Source: Amycolatopsis jejuensis
GTDB taxonomy: Bacteria; Actinomycetota; Actinomycetes; Mycobacteriales; Pseudonocardiaceae
NCBI RefSeq assembly: GCF_000717335.1
Contig: NZ_JNYZ01000020.1
Coordinates: forward strand, 124,001 to 188,000
Direction: 5' to 3'
Length of the DNA stretch: 64,000 nucleotides
A program made the position numbers and the translations under genes. The notes beneath the pieces are model-generated. The model made no database searches. It saw only the letters and a list, made by a program, of their open reading frames with translations, and was not told where the DNA came from. Positions within the stretch are counted from its first letter, which is position 1. Each line of letters opens with the position of its first letter. Shown here piece by piece: positions 51,534 to 59,296 of the stretch.

Positions 51534-52424
51534 TCACACCACCGGATGAAGCAGGTCACCCAAGCCGATCCGTCGCAGCAGCTCCGCTCGGACCCGGTCG
51601 GCTACCCCGTTGACCACAGCCGCCCCGTCGTCCGATGGGTCGATGTGCACCCGGAACGGCCGCTGCCCCTTCTCCGTGTCGACCACCGTCACGATTGCCG
51701 AGGCGACCGCGGTGACGTCTGCCCACTCGGGTTCGATGTCCGCAAGCCGCTGGCTCACCTGGTCCATCAGGCCGGCGTACTTCGTCTCGTACGCGGCGAC
51801 GACGTCGAGGTCGGCCGGGCTGCCGCTGTTGGCGAAGTGGTTGGTACCGCTCGTGAACGCGCCCGGGACGATGATCGTGGTCTCGATGCCGAACCGGGCG
51901 AGTTCCAGTGCGTAGCTCTGCGCCATCGCGTCCATGGCCGCTTTCGCCGCGAAATACGGTGCCAGATAAGGCGGAGTGCCGCCACGGGTGCTCGAGCTGC
52001 CCACCCACACCACCAGTCCGTCCTGCTGTTCCCGCAGGTGCGGAAGCGCGGTGCGGTTGAGCCGCTGCGTACCCAAAACGTTGGTATCGAAGAGTTCGGC
52101 GAGCTGCGCGGGCGGGAACGCCTCGGCCGGGCCGGTGACCAGGTGGCCGGCGTTGTGGACGAGGACGTCGAGTCTGCCTTGCTCACTCAGCACGGCGTCG
52201 ACGGCTTGCCGGGCCGAGGCGTCCGTGCTGATGTCGAGCTCGACGTGCCGCAGGTCGACCCCGTGCGTTGCCGAGTACCGGGCGGCGTCGGCCGCGGCGG
52301 TGGCGTTGCGACCGGCGACATCGCGCATCCCTGCGTACACCGTGTGGCCCGCGTCGGCGAGGGCTCGGGCGGTCAGTGCGCCGAAACCACTCGACGCGCC
52401 GCTGATCAGAATGGTCTTGCTCAT
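51534..52424 (-). CDS. SDR-family oxidoreductase 1
   Basis: The 296-residue protein has the cofactor loop LISGASSGFGALTARAL, HNAG, catalytic serine VGSSSTRGG and an active-site Tyr-Lys in YFAAKAAMDAMAQ. It lacks the usual YxxxK tyrosine at the expected spot only in part (PYFAAKAA), which still fits. A C-terminal RPFRVHIDPSDDG follows. It pairs with the SDR at 52451 and sits downstream of the LysR gene. Confidence 0.85.
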   Translation of the reverse strand: MSKTILISGASSGFGALTARALADAGHTVYAGMRDVAGRNATAAADAARYSATHGVDLRHVELDISTDASARQAVDAVLSEQGRLDVLVHNAGHLVTGPAEAFPPAQLAELFDTNVLGTQRLNRTALPHLREQQDGLVVWVGSSSTRGGTPPYLAPYFAAKAAMDAMAQSYALELARFGIETTIIVPGAFTSGTNHFANSGSPADLDVVAAYETKYAGLMDQVSQRLADIEPEWADVTAVASAIVTVVDTEKGQRPFRVHIDPSDDGAAVVNGVADRVRAELLRRIGLGDLLHPVV

Positions 52425-52450
52425 GGGAATTCCTTTCCAGCGCCGTGGTT

Positions 52451-53182
52451 TCAGGCGGCCGTGCCACCGTTGACGTAGATGACCTGGCCGTTGATCCAGC
52501 GCGCCGGACCGGCCAGGAAGGCGATGACCTCGGTGACGTCGACGGGCTCGGCAAGGCGGTTCGCCGGGGCTTCCGCGGAGATCCGGTCGATCAGCTCCGG
52601 CGGCTTTCCTTCGAGGAAAAGCGGAGTGGCGGTGGGACCGGGTGCCACGGCGTTGACGGTGACGTCCCGGCCCCGCAGCTCCCGCGCGAGGATCAGGGTG
52701 ATCGCCTCGACGCCGCCCTTCGTGGCGGAGTACGCGGAGTAGCCCGGCCGGGCGAGTTTGGTGACCGAACTGGACAGATTCACGATCGCGCCACCGTCGC
52801 GGACCCGGCGGACGGCCTGCTGGTCGACCACGAAGGTGCCGCGCAGATTGGTCCGTACCACGCGGTCGAACACGTCCAGGTCCAGCTCCGCCAGCGGGGC
52901 CAGCGGCATGATCCCGGCCGCGTGCACCACCACGTCGACCCCGCCGAACGCCTCCTCCGCCCGGTCGAACAAAGCGGCTACCGCGTCCTCGTCGGCGACG
53001 TCGGCGGCGACCGCGAGGGCTTTCCCACCCGCGCGCTCGATCTCCGCAACGACCTCCTCCGCCGCAACACTGTTGCCGCCGTAGGCAACGACGACCGCAT
53101 AGCCGTCGCGGCCCAGTCTGATCGCCGTCTCCCGGCCGATCCCGCCCGATCCGCCGGTGACGATCACGGTTTTCTCTGTCAT
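52451..53182 (-). CDS. SDR-family oxidoreductase 2
   Basis: The 243-residue protein has VTGGSGGIGRETAIRLG, HAAGIMPLAPL, NLSSSVTKLARPGYSAYSATKGGVEAI (YxxxK) and the C-terminal NGQVIYVNGGTAA. It is a classical SDR of the FabG-like type, reducing or oxidising a keto or hydroxyl group. It begins 91 bases after the LysR reading frame and is transcribed with the following SDR gene. Confidence 0.88.
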   Translation of the reverse strand: MTEKTVIVTGGSGGIGRETAIRLGRDGYAVVVAYGGNSVAAEEVVAEIERAGGKALAVAADVADEDAVAALFDRAEEAFGGVDVVVHAAGIMPLAPLAELDLDVFDRVVRTNLRGTFVVDQQAVRRVRDGGAIVNLSSSVTKLARPGYSAYSATKGGVEAITLILARELRGRDVTVNAVAPGPTATPLFLEGKPPELIDRISAEAPANRLAEPVDVTEVIAFLAGPARWINGQVIYVNGGTAA

Positions 53183-53273
53183 GACGCTGTCCTCAAAGGT
53201 TCCGGTTGTTTCCGACCCTTCGATCGTGCGCCCGGCGGTGCATCACGTCCAACGAATCTTGCGGATGGCAGAA

Positions 53274-54205
53274 TCAGTTCAGTTGATTCACGTGGGCACC
53301 CAGCTCCGTACCCGGCGGGTGGTGCAGGTGCGTGCCGATCAGGCTCAGCAACGCCCGCAACGCCGTGGTCGGCTTGCGCTTCGCCAGCGTGGCCATGTAC
53401 AGCGACCACTGGAACGGATGCGCCAGGATCGGGACCACGGTGATCGTTTCCTCGTCCACCACGGCATACCTCGGCAGGATCCCCAGCCCGACCCCGTGCG
53501 CGACGAACTGGACCCCGTTCTCGATCCCGAGCGCCTCCACGACCACCCGCCGATCGATCCCGGCGGCGTCGAAGGTCTGGTCGATCAGCGTGCGCGTACC
53601 GAATCCCGGCGGGAAGTCCACGAACTCCTCTCCCGCCAGGTCCGCCAGCGAACCGACCTCCGCCGCGCCAGCCGGTGCCCGCGCGGAACCGCCAGCACCT
53701 GCGGAACCCGGAGCAGCTCCCACGCGGTCAGCTCGCCGGGCACACTGCCGACCGGAATCCCCAGCAACCCGACGTCGATGTCACCGTTGCGCAAGGCGAC
53801 GATCACCCCGGCCGACCCCCGCGCATCGACCCGCAGATGCAGTTCGACATTCGGATACTGCCGCCGGAACTCCCCCGCCGCGGCAGGCAGATCGACGAGC
53901 CCGAGCCCGGGCAGCAACCCGACCCGCACCGACCCGCGCATCCCCGCCCCGAGCTCGTCGACCACGTCGCGAGCCCCCTGCACCGCATCCATCACCGCGA
54001 GCGCCTCCGGCAGGAACTCCCGCCCCGCCTCGGTCAGCACCACCCGCTGCGCACTCCGCTCGAACAACGTGACCTTCAGATCACGTTCCAGCGCCGCAAT
54101 CGCCGCACTCACCGCACTCTGCACGACGTTCTCCCGCCGGGCGGCCTGGGTGAAGCTCCGCTCCCGCGCCACCGCCACGAAGTACTCCAGCTGCCGCAGC
54201 TCCAT
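53274..54205 (-). pseudogene. LysR-family regulator broken by a one-base frameshift
   Basis: The ATG at 54205 opens a normal LysR helix-turn-helix (MELRQLEYFVAVARERSFTQ, VVQSAVSAAIAALERDL) and effector domain. At about 53661-53669 the frame breaks after VPRGHRLA. The remaining third, AEVGSLADLAGEEFVDFPPGFGTRTL through GLGILPRYAVVDEETI, continues in another frame to the stop at 53274. Restoring one base gives a normal 310-residue protein. The gene probably controlled the two SDR genes downstream. It is either recently inactivated or a sequencing artefact. Confidence 0.82.
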
Positions 54206-54279
54206 GACGGGATTCTGGCACCCCGCCGCCAGCCGTTGTGGCTCAGCCGCGGGTTGCCCCAGCCGTCGTCGGCGCCAGG

Positions 54280-54788
54280 GCGTGTCCTCAAAGCCAGATG
54301 AGCAGCGTGGCCAGGTCGATCATGCCTCGGTAAGAGACAGCGGTCTTGTCGAACCGGGTGGCGATGGCGCGGAACTGCTTGAACCGGTTGAAGCAACGTT
54401 CGACGATGTTGCGGCGTCGGTAGGCGGTACGACGGAACTCGATCCCTGCCATCACCTGGGTGAACCTCGTAGTGGGTCCACCCCGGGACCGACCGATGGC
54501 ACGATCACCTGCCTCGCTGCGCCCGTCGCACGATGCTGGAGCCGACCGATACTTCGCGGTCGAGTTCGGCGATCACCTGCACCTGCGCCACCAGCGCGGA
54601 CCGGGTGCCAGCGCGTGACCAGCGCCGAACCGGTCGCAGACCATCCTCCACAGCCCATACCACTCCGGCAGGCCCCCGCCACGCCTCCCCGGTCTTGGCC
54701 TTGAACAACAATCCGTTGCTCATCGACTCGCGGACACCCCTTCGCGCCCGACGCCAGCAGATCACCAGCACCCGCCTTGAGGACACGC
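54280..54788 (-). mobile_element. IS5-family element remnant with intact terminal inverted repeats
   Basis: Perfect 12-base ends GCGTGTCCTCAA (54280-54291) and TTGAGGACACGC (54777-54788) bound 509 bases. Reading the minus strand, the right part encodes the transposase N-terminus, NGLLFKAKTGEAWRG through VIAELDREVSVGSSIV. The left part encodes the C-terminus, YRRRNIVERCFNRFKQFRAIATRF down to the stop at 54288. The centre holding the first catalytic aspartates is missing and the frames do not join. A complete element is about 800-900 bases. It is a dead internal-deletion derivative that still has both ends. Confidence 0.82.
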
Positions 54789-54931
54789 GCTGGAGCGGTC
54801 GTGGCTGATCCCTCATGGAAGTAGGCAAACCCGAGTGGTCACTTCCGCTTCCATGGGCTGGGCACCGGCCCTACCGGACAACGACAACAACAACGACGCC
54901 GCATCACGGGCAACGCAGTGCGGGACCAACG

Positions 54932-55411
54932 CTACTCCGGACCCGTACCGGACATCCGGGCGGCAGCGAGCCGGACTGCGGCCAAGATCTTCTCGTATCC
55001 CGTGCAGCGGCACAGGTTCCCGGCCAACGCTTCCCGGATCACCGGATCCGCGGGCGAGGGATCCCGCTGCAACAGATCGTGTGCAGCCACGATCAACCCC
55101 GGAGTGCAGAACCCGCACTGCACCGCACCGGCTTCCACGAACGCCTGCTGCACCGGATGCGAAACGCCTTCGGAGGCGATTCCCTCGACGGTCACGACCT
55201 CGCGATCCTGGGCCTGCCCGGCAGCGACCAGACAGGAACACACCGGCAGCCCGTCGAGATACACCGTGCAGGATCCGCATTCGCCTTGCTCACAGGCGTT
55301 TTTGGCACCGTCGAGCCCGAGCCGCTCCCGGAGCATCGTGAGCAGGCTCTCGCCCTCCCCGACCTCGGTTACCTCGCGGCGCAAGCCGTTGACCGTAGTG
55401 GTGACGTGCAT
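54932..55411 (-). CDS. Xanthine-dehydrogenase-family [2Fe-2S] subunit (CoxS/QorS type)
   Basis: The 159-residue protein carries the plant-type cluster CEQGECGSC (Cys40, 45, 48) plus Cys60, and the second cluster CGFC...CRC in its helical C-terminal domain. It forms the electron-transfer subunit of a molybdenum hydroxylase with the CoxM- and CoxL-type proteins of the same operon. It starts one base inside the CoxM stop. Confidence 0.93.
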   Translation of the reverse strand: MHVTTTVNGLRREVTEVGEGESLLTMLRERLGLDGAKNACEQGECGSCTVYLDGLPVCSCLVAAGQAQDREVVTVEGIASEGVSHPVQQAFVEAGAVQCGFCTPGLIVAAHDLLQRDPSPADPVIREALAGNLCRCTGYEKILAAVRLAAARMSGTGPE

Positions 55412-56280
55412 CAGGCAGCCTTCCGGTATTCGTCCCAGGCCCAGGTGGCAGCGCGGCGCGCCATCACCGAGAGAGAATGGAGGCGGTATGCGGCGGTGCC
55501 GCGGACGTCGTCGATCGGGGCCGCCGCCCTGGTGACTCGTTCGCCGAACTCACGCACGAGAGCGGCCGGGATTGCGCCGCGCGACTCCCACAACCCCCGT
55601 GCTTCCAGTTCTCCTGCCAGGAACGCCGCTGCCTCCGGAGCGGCACGCGGGGTGGGCGCGGCCGAGCCGATGCCGGTACCCACTTTCCGGCCGCCGGGAT
55701 GCAACGCGAACCCGAAGGCGCACACCGAGATCACCATGGCGTTGCGGGTGCCGATCTTGCAGAACTGCTGCGGCCCGGACGGCGGAACGATCAGCACCGA
55801 CCGGATGAGCTCGTCCGCGGCGAGCGCAGTGCGCTTGACCCCGGTGTAGAACTCCGCAACCGGGATCCGGCGCAGGCCGCGGATCGACTCGGCCTCCACG
55901 ACCGCGTCGGCGGCGAGCAAGGCCGGATGCGCGTCCCCGGCAGGCGACGCGGCACCGAGGTTGCCACCGACCGTGCCACGGTGGCGGATCTGCGGCGAAC
56001 CGACGGTCCGTGCGGCCATCGCGAGCCCGGGCAGCTTCCCGCCCAGTTCGGTGAGGATGCGGGCATAGGTCACCCCGGCACCCAGCCGGACACATCCCCG
56101 GTCCGTCGACCATTCGGTCAGGTCGCCCACGCAGGTCAGATCGAGCAGGGCCGCGGGACGGCGATGGCCGAAGTTCAGTTCCACCATGACGTCCGTGCCG
56201 CCCTGGATGGGCACTGCCTGCGGGTACTCCGCCTTGATCCGCAGGGCTTCCGGCCACGACCGCGGCCGCAGGTACTCCAT
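55411..56280 (-). CDS. Xanthine-dehydrogenase-family FAD-binding subunit (CoxM type)
   Basis: The 289-residue protein has the FAD motifs IQGGTDVMVELN near residue 24 and TVGGNLGAASPAGDAHPALL near residue 110, with the C-terminal VRGTAAYRLHSLSVMARR. It accepts electrons from the [2Fe-2S] subunit. AAGGAGACATGTC precedes the ATG at 56280. The genes for the three subunits are split, with the large subunit upstream at 59297-61552 after three other genes. Confidence 0.92.
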   Translation of the reverse strand: MEYLRPRSWPEALRIKAEYPQAVPIQGGTDVMVELNFGHRRPAALLDLTCVGDLTEWSTDRGCVRLGAGVTYARILTELGGKLPGLAMAARTVGSPQIRHRGTVGGNLGAASPAGDAHPALLAADAVVEAESIRGLRRIPVAEFYTGVKRTALAADELIRSVLIVPPSGPQQFCKIGTRNAMVISVCAFGFALHPGGRKVGTGIGSAAPTPRAAPEAAAFLAGELEARGLWESRGAIPAALVREFGERVTRAAAPIDDVRGTAAYRLHSLSVMARRAATWAWDEYRKAA

Positions 56281-56300
56281 GACATGTCTCCTTGTGCCGG

Positions 56301-57659
56301 TCAGTCCGCGCGCGCCAGCCGGGTGCCGATCCGGCGTGCTTCGCGGACGATTGCGCCTTCGTCCACCTTCACGAGCGCGCCGTTCCGGACCACCGGCCGC
56401 CCTTCGACCAGGACGTCTGTCGCGCGCTGGCTGCCACCGAACAGCAACCCGGCGACCGGGTCGGCCTCGGCACCAGCCATTTCCAGTGTCTCCATGCTGA
56501 ACAGCGCCACGTCGCCGCGTTTGCCGGCTTCGAGCGAACCCAGTTCCGCGCCTCGGCCGAGCACCTCGGCACCGCCTCTGGTCGCCACGCGCAGCGCCTC
56601 CCGGGCGGTGAGGGCGCGGTCGACCCCGCCGGCGCGCTGGGTCAGCAGCAGTTGCCGGGCCTCGGCCATGAGGTTGCCCGAATCGTTCGACGCCGCCCCG
56701 TCGACGCCCAGACCGACCCTGACCCCGCGGTCGAGCATCGTGCGGACCGGCGCGATCCCGGAGCCGAGCCGCAGGTTGGAGCTCGGGCAGGTTGCGACGC
56801 CGGTGTTTGTGCGCGCCAGCAATCCGATGTCCGCATCGGAGAGCTGGACGCAATGCGCCAGCCAGGCGTCATCGCCGAGAAAGCCGTAGCTGTCGAGCAG
56901 ATCCAGCGGACGCAGTCCGAACTTCTCCAGCATGAAGGACTCTTCGTCCCGGCCTTCGGCGAGGTGGGTGTGCAGCAGCAGGCCGTGGCGACGGGCCAGT
57001 TCCGCCGACTCCCGCATGAGCTCGGGGGTGTTGGTGAGCGGATAGCAGGGCCCGACGGCGATCCGCAGCAGCGATCCCGGGCCGGGGTCGTGGTACTTCG
57101 ATGCCAGTGCTTCGGTTTCCGCGAGCACGTGGTCACGGTCCTCGCACAGTTCCCGCGGGGGCAGGCCGCCGTTGTGGGTACCCAGATCCATGGATCCGCG
57201 GTTCGGATGGAACCGGATGCCGAGCGCCGCCGCGGCCTCGATTTCCGCCTCGATCAGACCGGCGCTGCCCGCGGGGAACGCGTAGTGGTGGTCGGTGCTC
57301 ATCGTGCACCCGGACAGCAGCAACTGGGCCAGGCCCGCCGACGCGGCCGCGCGGACCCACTCCGCGTCGATGCCACACCAGACCGGGTAAAGCTCCTGCA
57401 GCCACGAGAAGATGTCGCCTTCCTGCGCCCAGGCCTTGGTGAGGGTCTGGCAGAGGTGGTGGTGGGTGTTGACCAGGCCGGGCAGCGCGACGGCACCGCG
57501 GCCGTCGACGCGTTCGTCCGGTTCCCCGGTGGCCGGTGGCGGGCCGGCGCCCACCCAGGTGATCACTCCGTCCTCGATCACGATGGAGCCGTCGGCGATT
57601 TCCGTGCCCGCGTCGTCCATCGTGGCGATGACCGCACAGTGCTCGACGATGGTCCGCAT
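56301..57659 (-). CDS. ATZ/TRZ-type amidohydrolase (deaminase)
   Basis: The 452-residue protein has the metal motif LVNTHHHLCQTLTKAW, LLHTHLAEGRDEE, WLAHCVQLSD and VDGAASNDSGN, and a C-terminal LVEGRPVVRNG. It fits the 8-oxoguanine deaminase/hydroxydechloroatrazine hydrolase branch. A hydrolytic deamination or dehalogenation of a heterocycle hydroxylated by the molybdenum enzyme is a fitting role. The start overlaps the upstream hydrolase stop by one base. Confidence 0.88.
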   Translation of the reverse strand: MRTIVEHCAVIATMDDAGTEIADGSIVIEDGVITWVGAGPPPATGEPDERVDGRGAVALPGLVNTHHHLCQTLTKAWAQEGDIFSWLQELYPVWCGIDAEWVRAAASAGLAQLLLSGCTMSTDHHYAFPAGSAGLIEAEIEAAAALGIRFHPNRGSMDLGTHNGGLPPRELCEDRDHVLAETEALASKYHDPGPGSLLRIAVGPCYPLTNTPELMRESAELARRHGLLLHTHLAEGRDEESFMLEKFGLRPLDLLDSYGFLGDDAWLAHCVQLSDADIGLLARTNTGVATCPSSNLRLGSGIAPVRTMLDRGVRVGLGVDGAASNDSGNLMAEARQLLLTQRAGGVDRALTAREALRVATRGGAEVLGRGAELGSLEAGKRGDVALFSMETLEMAGAEADPVAGLLFGGSQRATDVLVEGRPVVRNGALVKVDEGAIVREARRIGTRLARAD

Positions 57660-58483
57660 CAGTCCGTTTCCCCGTCCAGCTCGGCGAAAAACGCGATCAG
57701 CTCCCGGGCCAGGTCCGCGGGCGCGTCGACCGGCACGACGTGGGCGGCCTCGGGAAGCCGGACCAGCCGGACCGGCTGCCCGTGGTCCACCGCGGCCCGC
57801 ATCTTCTCCATTACGTCGGGCTGCACAAACGTCTTCCCGGCATTGACCAGCAGCGCCGGGCAGCCCAGCCCGTTCAGCTCGCCCCAGCGGTCGTCCGAGC
57901 GGAACGGCCAGCGCCCGAAGAAGTACGGATCGTGTTTGCGCACGAACCCGCCTTCCGCAGGGCGAGTACCGAAATGGGCCATGACCTCGAGCATCGGCCC
58001 GGGTGCGGAGCCGGTCGCCGCCCGTTCGGCTCCGACGATCTCCTCGACCGAGCTGAAGAACCGCGGCCGTTCGGGCACGTCGGTCTCGGTCTGCACGAAG
58101 GACGGCTCGATGTCGACGATCGACAGCGACGCCACCTCGCCGGGATGCCGGGCCGCGAAGCCGAGCCCGATCAGCGCGCCCCACGAGGAGCCGATCACAT
58201 CGACCGGACCGGGCCCGGCCACGGCGAGGAGATCTTCGAGGTCGTCGACCTGGCTCTCCGTCCCGTAATCGCCTTCAGCCGACCATGAACTGTCGCCGTG
58301 CCCACGCAAATCGAGCGCGACCACGCGGCGGTACGCGGTCAGTTCGGCCGCTACGTCGTGCCACGCCCACGCATGACCGGTGACCCCGTGGAGGCACACC
58401 GCGGTCCGGCCGGTGCCTCCGAAGTCCAGGAAGTGAGCGGCCCCACCCGCCCTGGTGCTCACGAATCCGTGCTGGACACGCAT
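57659..58483 (-). CDS. Alpha/beta hydrolase
   Basis: The 274-residue protein has the oxyanion CLHGVTGHAWAW, LDLRGHGDSSW, nucleophile elbow VIGSSWGALIGLGFA and catalytic histidine in EAAHVVPVDAP. It belongs to the large carboxylesterase/C-C hydrolase group. It lies between an amidohydrolase and an SDR gene in the minus-strand operon, so hydrolysis of a ring-opened intermediate is likely. Confidence 0.87.
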   Translation of the reverse strand: MRVQHGFVSTRAGGAAHFLDFGGTGRTAVCLHGVTGHAWAWHDVAAELTAYRRVVALDLRGHGDSSWSAEGDYGTESQVDDLEDLLAVAGPGPVDVIGSSWGALIGLGFAARHPGEVASLSIVDIEPSFVQTETDVPERPRFFSSVEEIVGAERAATGSAPGPMLEVMAHFGTRPAEGGFVRKHDPYFFGRWPFRSDDRWGELNGLGCPALLVNAGKTFVQPDVMEKMRAAVDHGQPVRLVRLPEAAHVVPVDAPADLARELIAFFAELDGETD

Positions 58484-58515
58484 GCGACTCCTCTCCTAGT
58501 GCAGTAACCGGCCGA

Positions 58516-59262
58516 TCAGACGAACACATTGCCACCATTGACATTCACGCTCTGCCCGGTCAGGAAATCCGAACCCGGCCCGCACAGGAACACCACCGAG
58601 CCGATCATGTCCTCCGGTGTCTCGGTCCGTTTCAGCGCTCGGCCGGCGATGGCGCGTTCGTTGTTGGCGGGGTTGTCGCGCAGCATTTCGTCGTCCGGGA
58701 TGAGGTCCGGGTTGAGCGTGTTGACGCAGATGCCGAACTCGCCGAGTTCCCGCGCCATCGCCCGGGTCATGCCGAAAATCGCCGACTTGGCCGAGACGTA
58801 ATGCAGGAAACCCGGGATTCCGTTGAGGCACGTGGTCGAGCCGATGTTGACGATTTTCCCGTACCCGGCACGTTTCATCGCGGGCAGCACCGCTTTCGCC
58901 GCGAGCCAGGTGCCGCGGACGTTGATCGCGAAACTGCGGTCCCATTCGTCGATCTCGATGTCCTCGATCGGCGACCGGGCGGCATTCTTGAAGTACCCGG
59001 CATTGTTCACCAGCGCATCGATGCGGCCGAAGGCGTCGAATGCGGTCTTGGCCATCGTGTCGAGGGTCTGGCCGTCGTTCACGTCGATGCGGACCGAGAG
59101 GGCTTGCCCGCCCCGGTCGCGGATCTCCGCGGCGACCGGTTCGGCGTCGGCCAGGTCGGCCACCACGACGGCCGACCCGGCCGCGGCGAGCCCCAGTGCG
59201 TACGCGCGTCCGAGGTGGCGGCCGGCGCCGGTCACGATGCTGACGCGCCCGTCGAGTGTCAT
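58516..59262 (-). CDS. SDR-family oxidoreductase 3
   Basis: The 248-residue protein has VTGAGRHLGRAYALGL, NNAGYFKNAA, NIGSTTCLNGIPG and YVSAKSAIFG (YxxxK), with the C-terminal LTGQSVNVNGGNVF. The ATG at 59262 follows GGAGGACTTTGTG. It probably oxidises or reduces a hydroxyl or keto group made in this operon. Confidence 0.88.
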   Translation of the reverse strand: MTLDGRVSIVTGAGRHLGRAYALGLAAAGSAVVVADLADAEPVAAEIRDRGGQALSVRIDVNDGQTLDTMAKTAFDAFGRIDALVNNAGYFKNAARSPIEDIEIDEWDRSFAINVRGTWLAAKAVLPAMKRAGYGKIVNIGSTTCLNGIPGFLHYVSAKSAIFGMTRAMARELGEFGICVNTLNPDLIPDDEMLRDNPANNERAIAGRALKRTETPEDMIGSVVFLCGPGSDFLTGQSVNVNGGNVFV

Positions 59263-59296
59263 CACAAAGTCCTCCGGGAGAGATGGGGGTGGGAAA

